Assembly (NCBI GenBank): GCA_036736205.1
Contig: DAINMX010000194.1
Location: 1-13,063 of the forward strand
Source: XYA12-FULL-58-9 sp001798605
Lineage (GTDB): Bacteria; Myxococcota; XYA12-FULL-58-9
Direction of reading: 5' to 3'
Length of the DNA: 13,063 nucleotides
Of the stretch, positions 1 through 5,102 are shown one piece after another; position 1 is the first letter of the stretch; the number at the start of each line of letters is the position of its first letter. Below the pieces are notes generated by a model. That model saw only the letters and a program-made list of their open reading frames with translations, was not told the DNA's origin and did not search any database. The position numbers and the translations under genes were made by a program.

Positions 1-81
1 CAGGGTTAGCAACTGCAGGGAAAGCAGGAGCCGATTCTTGACCGGCGGGGCAGCTGTGATGGGGGGGGCTCTGAGCTCCAT
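1..81 (-). CDS. 5' end of next operon gene, probable membrane protein (partial)
   Basis: An ATG at 79-81 opens a reading frame that stays open to the window edge (27 codons). A GGAG Shine-Dalgarno lies 6 nt upstream and the start is 20 nt past the DUF58 stop, which fits the same operon. The visible peptide begins MELRAPPITAAPPVKNR and turns hydrophobic (LLLSLQLLTL), suggesting a membrane segment. In MoxR-DUF58 clusters the following gene is often a DUF4381-type membrane protein or a BatA-like VWA protein, so either is possible by context, but 27 residues cannot decide. Codons 5-7 are a run of eight C residues on the coding strand. Confidence 0.55.
   Translation of the reverse strand, partial: MELRAPPITAAPPVKNRLLLSLQLLTL
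61..68. repeat. G8/C8 homopolymer in early codons of the partial gene
   Basis: Eight consecutive G on the plus strand (C on the coding strand) fall in codons 5-7 of the partial minus-strand gene, as GCC CCC CCC. A one-base slip would shift the frame right after the start. It may be a slippage-prone tract or a sequencing-error hot spot. Confidence 0.6.
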
Positions 82-101
82 GAAAGACTCCAAACGCGGC
101 G

Positions 102-998
102 TCAGTGCTCGCGCGAGCGAAAGAATCGAATGATGGGGTCGACGTAGGGTTCGTCGGTGCGAATCTGAATTTCTCCCACGTCAGAGGAAAGGAACATGCG
201 GCTTCGTTCGGCGCGATCGTCGTGGCCAAGAATGCGGAAACCCTCGGTGACATTCTTGTCGTAGGTGTCGATGAGAATCGTTTCGCCGGTTTCAGCATCT
301 TCAAGCTCGAGCAAACCCATGGGTGGAAGGGCAATCTCGCGTGGATCCGTGACACTCACTGTGGTGATGTCGTGGCGCTTGGCACCCACCCGCAAACGGT
401 CCGCGAAATTCTCATCGAGAAAATCGGAGATGATAAATACCACGGCGCGGCGATGGACAACCTTGCCCAAGTAATCCAGGGCCTCCTCCAAATCAGTGCC
501 GCGTCGTTGTGGACGAAAGGTGAGGATCTCGCGGATGACTCGCCACACGTGAGCGCGCCCCTTCTTTGGGGGAATGTAACGTTCGATGTTATCGGAGAAA
601 ATAATGAGGCCCACCCGATCGTTGCTCTTGATGGCGGTGTACGCGAGGACCGCAGCAACTTCGGCGGCGACTTCGTTCTTGGTCTTGTCGGAGCTACCAA
701 AGGCACCGGAAGAACTCACGTCGACCAAGAGCATCACTGTCAGCTCGCGTTCCTCCTTGTGGACCTTGACGTGGGGGATGCCCGTCCGTGCGGTGACGTT
801 CCAATCGATGTGACGAATGTCATCGCCCTCGCCATATTCGCGGACCTCCTCAAATTCCATGCCGCGGCCCTTGAAGGCACTCTCATACTCTCCAGCGAGG
901 ACATCGGTGACCAGCCGTTGGGTGCGGATCTGAATCGCCTTGATCTTCTGAAACAGCTCTGGCGACAACGCATCGCTGATGTTTGTTGTTTCGGTCAT
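102..998 (-). CDS. DUF58 family protein with VWA-like fold
   Basis: A 298-residue protein with the DUF58 signature at about residues 44-72 (GRGMEFEEVREY, then GDDIRHIDWNVTART). A von Willebrand A-like domain follows, with a metal-ion (MIDAS-like) site: D93-x-S95-x-S97, T168 in the RRGTDL loop and D192 in IISDF. No signal peptide or membrane helix is seen, so it is probably cytoplasmic, or peripheral through its partners. DUF58 proteins are encoded next to MoxR ATPases and are thought to be partners or clients of the ATPase; the biochemical role is poorly known. The ATG is 17 nt past the moxR-like stop, without a strong Shine-Dalgarno, so translation may be coupled to the gene before it. Length and motifs look intact. 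Family assignment is secure; the cellular process is not. Confidence 0.95.
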   Translation of the reverse strand: MTETTNISDALSPELFQKIKAIQIRTQRLVTDVLAGEYESAFKGRGMEFEEVREYGEGDDIRHIDWNVTARTGIPHVKVHKEERELTVMLLVDVSSSGAFGSSDKTKNEVAAEVAAVLAYTAIKSNDRVGLIIFSDNIERYIPPKKGRAHVWRVIREILTFRPQRRGTDLEEALDYLGKVVHRRAVVFIISDFLDENFADRLRVGAKRHDITTVSVTDPREIALPPMGLLELEDAETGETILIDTYDKNVTEGFRILGHDDRAERSRMFLSSDVGEIQIRTDEPYVDPIIRFFRSREH

Positions 999-1015
999 GT
1001 TTGTGCCCGCGCGCG

Positions 1016-1999
1016 TTACGGCACGTCGACGGTGTTGAAGATCTCCGTAATGATGTCGTCGGAGCTGAGGTCGCGTGCCTCGGCCTCGTAGGAAACAATG
1101 ATGCGGTGACGCAGGACATCAGGACCCACAGTCTTGACGTCTTGCGGCGTTACATACTCGCGCCCCTGCATGAACGCGTGGACCTTAGCGGCTCGTGCCA
1201 GGTAGATCGTTGCTCGGGGTGATGCGCCGTATTCGATGAGCTTCTCGAGGTGCTCGAGCTTGACCAGACGTGGTTCACGGGTCGCGAACACGATGTCGAC
1301 GATATAGTCCTCAACCTGTTCGACAAGGCGGACGGCATCGGCGACCTTGCGCGCAGCGAGAATGTCATCCGGCGTCAAGATGGGGTTCACGGCGGGCCTC
1401 ACGCGCGAGGCCATGCGTCGCATGATCTCCTTTTCCTGCGGCTTGTCAGGATAGCCAACGTGAAGCTTGAGCATGAAGCGATCGACCTGGGCTTCTGGCA
1501 AGGGATAGGTCCCTTCCTGTTCGATTGGGTTCTGCGTTGCCAAAACCACGAAAGGATCGGGCAGCTCGAAGGTCTTCTCGCCAATGGTGACCTGGCGTTC
1601 TTGCATTGCTTCCAACAGAGCACTCTGCACCTTGGCTGGGGCGCGATTGATCTCATCGGCAAGCAGTAGGTTGGTGAACACCGGGCCCTGCTTGACGCTG
1701 AAGTCTTGGCTCTGGGGACGATAAACCTGGGTGCCGATGATATCTGCCGGCAACAGGTCGGGGGTAAACTGGATGCGCGAGAACCGCGTCTGAATGGCAT
1801 CGGCGACCGCCTTGACTGCTGTGGTCTTTGCGAGGCCAGGGATCCCCTCGATGAGGATGTGTCCGTCGGCGATGAGCGCCATGAGGATCCTGTCGATCAT
1901 ATAATCCTGGCCGACGATGACCTTGGCGACTTCGGTGCGGAGCTTCTTCAGCGCTTCAGCTTGTTTCTGGATTTCTTTGGTTAAGTCCATGTCTGTCAT
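1016..1999 (-). CDS. MoxR-type AAA+ ATPase
   Basis: A 327-residue AAA+ ATPase with all landmarks of the MoxR group: Walker A GIPGLAKTT (residues 52-60), Walker B LLADEINRA (112-120), sensor 1 ATQNP (154-158), the EAQVDRF arginine-finger region (R174) and sensor 2 in GASPRA (R262), followed by the C-terminal lid. MoxR proteins form ring assemblies and act as chaperone-like machines on VWA-domain partners, often for cofactor insertion or envelope stress tolerance. It is cytoplasmic. The ATG at 1997-1999 has GGAG nine nt upstream, overlapping the stop region of the preceding gene (gap 6 nt), so the two are probably translationally coupled. A second Met at codon 4 is a less likely start. The substrate cannot be told from sequence. 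Confidence 0.97.
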   Translation of the reverse strand: MTDMDLTKEIQKQAEALKKLRTEVAKVIVGQDYMIDRILMALIADGHILIEGIPGLAKTTAVKAVADAIQTRFSRIQFTPDLLPADIIGTQVYRPQSQDFSVKQGPVFTNLLLADEINRAPAKVQSALLEAMQERQVTIGEKTFELPDPFVVLATQNPIEQEGTYPLPEAQVDRFMLKLHVGYPDKPQEKEIMRRMASRVRPAVNPILTPDDILAARKVADAVRLVEQVEDYIVDIVFATREPRLVKLEHLEKLIEYGASPRATIYLARAAKVHAFMQGREYVTPQDVKTVGPDVLRHRIIVSYEAEARDLSSDDIITEIFNTVDVP

Positions 2000-2005
2000 T
2001 GCTCA

Positions 2006-3382
2006 TCACTCCGTAGGATCAGCGAACCGAATTGCGTCACGTTGTGGACGATGTGAATGTTGGGCCAATGCCACGAGTCTGCGTTCCACGTCGCGTTGCA
2101 GTTGATCGAGCTCTTGGTTGGGCGGTGGCTTGCCGCCGTAACGGGCTTGTTCCACGACCTTTGAGAGGCCAGGGTTTGGCATGCCGAGCTCGTCGTGAAG
2201 CTCGACAAGGTGCTGAAGGAAACCGGCAACATTGCCTTCGAGTCTCTGCCGCCGGGCGGCAGAGAACGCCTCCTGCCACCTTTCATGTTGTGCCTGCTGC
2301 AGATTTGTAGCTGCCACCGCCTTGGGACGGTGCCGTAGCACAAAAAACAGCGCAGCCAAGGCCGCACACAAACCGACGAGGATTGCTACAAAGACCAATG
2401 GCTGTAGGCCGGCGATGGTTACACCGTGGATGACAACAGTGGGGCCGGTGATGCGCGTTGCAACGGGATCGTTCTCGTTCTTCGGCGTGTAGCGCAACTC
2501 AACCGGGTCGAGGGCGAACGTGCCAGCGGCACTCGGTTCGAGTCGGAAGTGGTAGGTGACAATGGGCCCAGCGTCGCGGCTCGTCGTGGAAGCGGACGTG
2601 CTCGCGATGGTGATGCTCTCTGGCAAGTGAATCGATGGCGGGTGAAGCAGGTAGTCTTCGAAGTTTCCTGCCCAGACGACGCGGACGTTCACGTCAAACG
2701 GAGTACCGACGGTGGGCTCGGCGGTCGAGAGTGTCACTGTTGCTGACGGTGGCACCAAAGACGTGGGTAGCAGGACGGCACCCCCGGCCTTGTCGTAGAG
2801 TGCCCCTGCGCCAGCGTCGATCGGCGCTAGTTTGATTAACTGGTCGAACAGAGGCGCAGTCTTGGCCCAGTCACGAGCACCGCGGGCGACGCCGACGATG
2901 CGGCCGAGTGGATCGAGAACATAGGTGATTGGGACGCTGCTCGCGTGGTAGGCGTTGGCGGCTTTGCCATTCTCATCGACGAGGACCGGAAAGGTCACGC
3001 CCAGGTTCTTGGTGAAACGTTGCACTGCGGCCCTGGGGCCATCAATGGCGACACCGACAACATCAAGACCACGGTCTGAGTGGCTCTTGTGCAGTCGCTC
3101 GAGGGCCGGCATTTCCGACTTGCAGGGGCCGCACCAAGTGGCAAAAAAGGTCAACAGCACCCATCGCCCTTGGGCATCGGAGAGGGAAACCTTTTCGTCG
3201 CCGAGTGAGGTCAGGGAAAAGTCACTGGCTGGGGAGGGGGGTTGCACTGGAGAGATCCCGTACCTGCCAACCAACTGAGCGATTTCGGAATCACCTGCCT
3301 TTGCGGACGAGGCGAGGCAGACCACCACGGCTGTGGCCGCTGCGCAAAAGAACATAGGTTTCTGACTGGGTACGCCAAACAT
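2006..3382 (-). CDS. TlpA-like thioredoxin fused to a BatD-like domain, membrane anchored
   Basis: A 458-residue protein read from the ATG at 3380-3382. Residues 1-29 look like a signal peptide (hydrophobic FFCAAATAVVVCLASS, then AKA). Residues 45-185 are a TlpA/AhpC-TSA-type thioredoxin domain with the redox motif WCGPC (83-87) and a cis-proline after Val in SVPITYVLD (P151). Residues 212-320 are a beta-rich module that resembles the BatD/oxygen-tolerance domain (STAEPTVGTPFDVNVRV). A membrane helix spans about 327-350 and a charged, helical tail of about 108 residues would be cytoplasmic, where it could meet the MoxR ATPase. The frame stays open upstream to 3508, but that would overlap the BMC gene and put 42 Arg/Lys-rich residues before the signal peptide; AGAAGAA lies before the chosen ATG. 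TlpA domains reduce periplasmic disulfides. Fusion to BatD within a MoxR operon suggests redox control of envelope proteins, which is inference. The BatD-like call is moderate; the thioredoxin call is firm. Confidence 0.87.
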   Translation of the reverse strand: MFGVPSQKPMFFCAAATAVVVCLASSAKAGDSEIAQLVGRYGISPVQPPSPASDFSLTSLGDEKVSLSDAQGRWVLLTFFATWCGPCKSEMPALERLHKSHSDRGLDVVGVAIDGPRAAVQRFTKNLGVTFPVLVDENGKAANAYHASSVPITYVLDPLGRIVGVARGARDWAKTAPLFDQLIKLAPIDAGAGALYDKAGGAVLLPTSLVPPSATVTLSTAEPTVGTPFDVNVRVVWAGNFEDYLLHPPSIHLPESITIASTSASTTSRDAGPIVTYHFRLEPSAAGTFALDPVELRYTPKNENDPVATRITGPTVVIHGVTIAGLQPLVFVAILVGLCAALAALFFVLRHRPKAVAATNLQQAQHERWQEAFSAARRQRLEGNVAGFLQHLVELHDELGMPNPGLSKVVEQARYGGKPPPNQELDQLQRDVERRLVALAQHSHRPQRDAIRFADPTE

Positions 3383-3434
3383 TTTCGTGCGATTCTTCTG
3401 TGAATCCCGTCGAACAACCCTCAGTGGATGGAAC

Positions 3435-4052
3435 TTATTCCGCGTTTTTCTTCGCGTCCGCAGGGTCGATGGGCCACGGACGCACAAAAACCGCGTCCTC
3501 CAACTCATCGTGGGGAGCGGGGATGATCTCGTGGTCGCAGACCCGCTCGCCCGCTATCTTCAAGGCAGCTTCCACCGCCGCTTCAACTTCAGACTGCTCA
3601 CCCCACAGGGTGAAGAATCCCTTGCCGCCAAAACCGGTTGCCAGATGCATGCGTCCAACCGCCACATCGGCAGTCTTGACCGCCATGTCAGCGCTCACAA
3701 TGGCTGCCGCCATGGTGTTGAGCTCAACAACCGCGAGCGCCTCGTTGTTGCGCTGTTGTTTCTCACCACGCAATGCACGCACGACCTTGGGGTGGATGCC
3801 TGGCAGAAACATCTGGTCGATCAAGCGCGAGCCGACAATCGACACCACTTCTGCGAGGGACTCCTCAACCGAGGCAACGTCGCCCACAAAGATCAACGCG
3901 GCCTTCCCTGGGCTCATCGGCGCCGATGCCAGGATTTCAATGGGGGCTTTCTTGAGGGCTGCATCTTGCGCTCGCACAGCTCGCGCCAGGCCATCGATCT
4001 CCACGAGAGCGAGCGCTTCGGGCTCTATGCGACGATTTTCTGAATCCTTCAC
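3435..4052 (-). CDS. Tandem BMC-domain microcompartment shell protein (PduT-like BMC-T)
   Basis: A 205-residue protein with two bacterial-microcompartment domains, residues about 13-92 (EALALVEIDGLARAVRAQD..., ending FLPGIHPKVVRAL) and about 105-181 (EALAVVELNTMAAAIVSAD..., ending HEIIPAPH). Such BMC-T proteins assemble as pseudo-hexameric trimers in polyhedral shells. The closest family member I recall is PduT, which has the same length, the same NIHP-like end of domain 1 and a matching GxGGK pore-side loop in domain 2 (GFGGKG, 140-145). PduT binds a 4Fe-4S cluster at the pore through a Cys before Pro-Gly-Lys; here that position is Ser47 (APMSPGK), so no such cluster is expected. The start is GTG with AGGA nine nt upstream. 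The next gene begins 52 nt downstream with no terminator seen between, so it may lead the MoxR operon. No encapsulated enzyme, BMC-P or BMC-H gene is present in the window, so its shell context is unknown. Confidence 0.93.
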   Translation of the reverse strand: MKDSENRRIEPEALALVEIDGLARAVRAQDAALKKAPIEILASAPMSPGKAALIFVGDVASVEESLAEVVSIVGSRLIDQMFLPGIHPKVVRALRGEKQQRNNEALAVVELNTMAAAIVSADMAVKTADVAVGRMHLATGFGGKGFFTLWGEQSEVEAAVEAALKIAGERVCDHEIIPAPHDELEDAVFVRPWPIDPADAKKNAE

Positions 4053-4061
4053 GGCGGCGCA

Positions 4062-4065
4062 TCCT
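4062..4065 (-). promoter_or_regulatory. Shine-Dalgarno supporting the GTG start of the BMC-T gene
   Basis: AGGA on the minus strand, nine nt before the GTG at 4050-4052. There is an ATG a little upstream, but it is in another frame, so this site supports the GTG as the real start. Confidence 0.6.
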
Positions 4066-4132
4066 AGCGGTTTTCCGGGAAAGATCCAGCATTTTTGACC
4101 GTTTGAGAGAATAGATCAGTGTGGGTGCGGCG

Positions 4133-4150
4133 CGCACGCGAGCTCGTGCG
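4133..4150. repeat. Perfect inverted repeat CGCACG-N6-CGTGCG
   Basis: Two 6-bp arms, CGCACG (4133-4138) and CGTGCG (4145-4150), separated by six bases (CGAGCT). It could be a protein-binding dyad or an RNA hairpin in a leader. No T-run follows on either strand, so it is unlikely to be a terminator. Confidence 0.45.
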
Positions 4151-4156
4151 TAAGTA

Positions 4157-4168
4157 TTGGCAAGCCAA
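4157..4168. repeat. Short inverted repeat TTGGC-AA-GCCAA
   Basis: Two 5-bp arms around AA, six bases downstream of the GC-rich dyad at 4133-4150 and just before a possible -10 element. Its position suits an operator, but a dyad this short can occur by chance. Confidence 0.3.
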
Positions 4169-4286
4169 GTCGATGTCGGTTTGTTACACTTTATTAGGTG
4201 TCCATCGTCTGCGGTGTCGCGACAGGCAGGTGGTTTGCGACCGGGCTATTCCGGCGATGGCGCCCAAGGAAGGACCGGTGGGCGGT

Positions 4287-4997
4287 ATGGACGTCGACCG
4301 ATTGACAACAGAGGGAAGTGCCGATGGTTTGACTGCGCTGGAGGAGCTGCCCGTGGTTCGGGCCAAACGCCTCAAGCCGTTGCTCAGGGGCATTCCAGAT
4401 GTCTTGGCAACCCTGGTGGCGACACCCGCCGCGGCCCTGTTGATCGCGGCGGCCGCCCCCGGGCGGCCAGAGCTCGGTGCGACGATTTATGGCATTTCGG
4501 TGGTGCTCTTGTTCGCAGTGTCAGGAACCTATCACACCCCTTGGTGGCCCAAAAGTATCAGGCTTATCTGGCGGCGTGTCGACCACTCCACCATCTACAT
4601 CTTGATTGCCGGCAGCTACACGCCGATGGCGCTGGTCGCGGTGAGCGCCGAGAGTCGTGACGTCCTGCTTTGGATTGCTTGGGGAGGCGCGGCCATTGGT
4701 ATCCTCAAGTCACTGCTGTGGCCATCCTCGCCCAGGTGGCTCAACACGGTGGTATACATCGCCCTCGGCTGGGCGGTCGTCCCATTCATCGGTGAGGTGT
4801 GGACGGGCCTGGGAAATGTCGGTTTGGCGTTAATCCTTGGGGGCGGGCTGCTCTACACGCTCGGGGCCGTCATCTACACCCGCCGCTGGCCAAACCCCTG
4901 GCCCCAGGTCCTCGGCTACCATGAGGTGTTTCACCTCTTTGTGGTGGGCGCCGCGGCGCTCCATTTTGTCGCCATGTGGCGTTTGCTCGTTGTCTGA
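4287..4997 (+). CDS. Hemolysin III / PAQR-family integral membrane protein
   Basis: A 236-residue protein with about seven hydrophobic helices and the family's conserved polar residues: S79 and H83 in SGTYH, D99-H100 in RRVDHSTIY, the LIAGSYTP stretch (106-113), and H212/H216 in GYHEVFH near the C-terminus. In PAQR proteins the His and Asp/Ser residues form a zinc site within the membrane, and some members act as ceramidase-like hydrolases; bacterial members are mostly uncharacterised despite the hemolysin name. The start is uncertain: ATG 4287 gives the usual family length, a GTG at 4278 is better placed relative to the AGGAAGGA at 4267-4274, and ATG 4257 is also in frame. The 50-residue N-terminal region before the first helix is variable in the family. 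It lies alone, divergent from the BMC operon. Confidence 0.93.
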   Translation: MDVDRLTTEGSADGLTALEELPVVRAKRLKPLLRGIPDVLATLVATPAAALLIAAAAPGRPELGATIYGISVVLLFAVSGTYHTPWWPKSIRLIWRRVDHSTIYILIAGSYTPMALVAVSAESRDVLLWIAWGGAAIGILKSLLWPSSPRWLNTVVYIALGWAVVPFIGEVWTGLGNVGLALILGGGLLYTLGAVIYTRRWPNPWPQVLGYHEVFHLFVVGAAALHFVAMWRLLVV

Positions 4998-5090
4998 GCG
5001 ACATTGGCCGCATTTTCGGCGCGGCAAATCTATCCGTTTTTGCGCCACGGTGGTATGAGCCCCCGTCCGGCGTGTTGCCTGAATTCCCAA

Positions 5091-5096
5091 AGGGGG
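5091..5096 (+). promoter_or_regulatory. Shine-Dalgarno deciding the GTG start of the lipoprotein gene
   Basis: AGGGGG six nt before the GTG at 5103-5105. The frame is open further upstream, but only this start places the hydrophobic signal sequence at the N-terminus. Confidence 0.7.
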
Positions 5097-5102
5097 TCTG
5101 CC

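Larger units (their letters stand above)
4053..4286. promoter_or_regulatory. Divergent intergenic region between the BMC-T and HlyIII genes
   Basis: This 234-bp stretch must hold the promoters of both divergently read units. It contains a perfect 6-bp-stem dyad at 4133-4150 and a short inverted repeat at 4157-4168. A possible -10 element TACACT lies at 4185-4190, but no -35 at the usual spacing is convincing (TTGGCA at 4157-4162 is 22 nt away). The plus frame of the HlyIII gene is open back to 4119 but encodes a Cys/Arg-rich, unconserved-looking peptide there, so I treat that part as non-coding. Confidence 0.4.

Noticed and set aside
105..1091. A 328-codon open frame on the plus strand opposite the DUF58 gene
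   Set aside because: It lies antisense to a gene with full DUF58 motifs, has no recognisable domain, and such shadow frames are common in GC-rich DNA.
3383..3508. Extending the thioredoxin-BatD protein by 42 residues to an upstream start
   Set aside because: It would overlap the BMC-T coding sequence and bury the signal peptide behind an Arg/Lys-rich stretch.
3400..4098. Two long plus-strand open frames opposite the BMC-T gene
   Set aside because: The minus strand encodes two clear BMC domains; the plus-strand products are Ser/Ala/Arg-rich with no family signature.
4157..4190. TTGGCA ... TACACT as a sigma-70 promoter for the HlyIII gene
   Set aside because: The spacer is 22 nt, outside the normal 15-19 nt range.
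4119..4256. N-terminal extension of the HlyIII protein to 4119
   Set aside because: The added residues do not look like the family, no ribosome site supports them, and the total would exceed the usual length.
5007..5025. GCCGC/GCGGC pairing after the HlyIII gene as a terminator
   Set aside because: The stem is 5 bp with a 9-nt loop and the T-run is displaced; too weak to call.
5004..5102. N-terminal extension of the lipoprotein to 5004
   Set aside because: It places 33 residues before the signal sequence, while AGGGGG is well spaced from the GTG at 5103.
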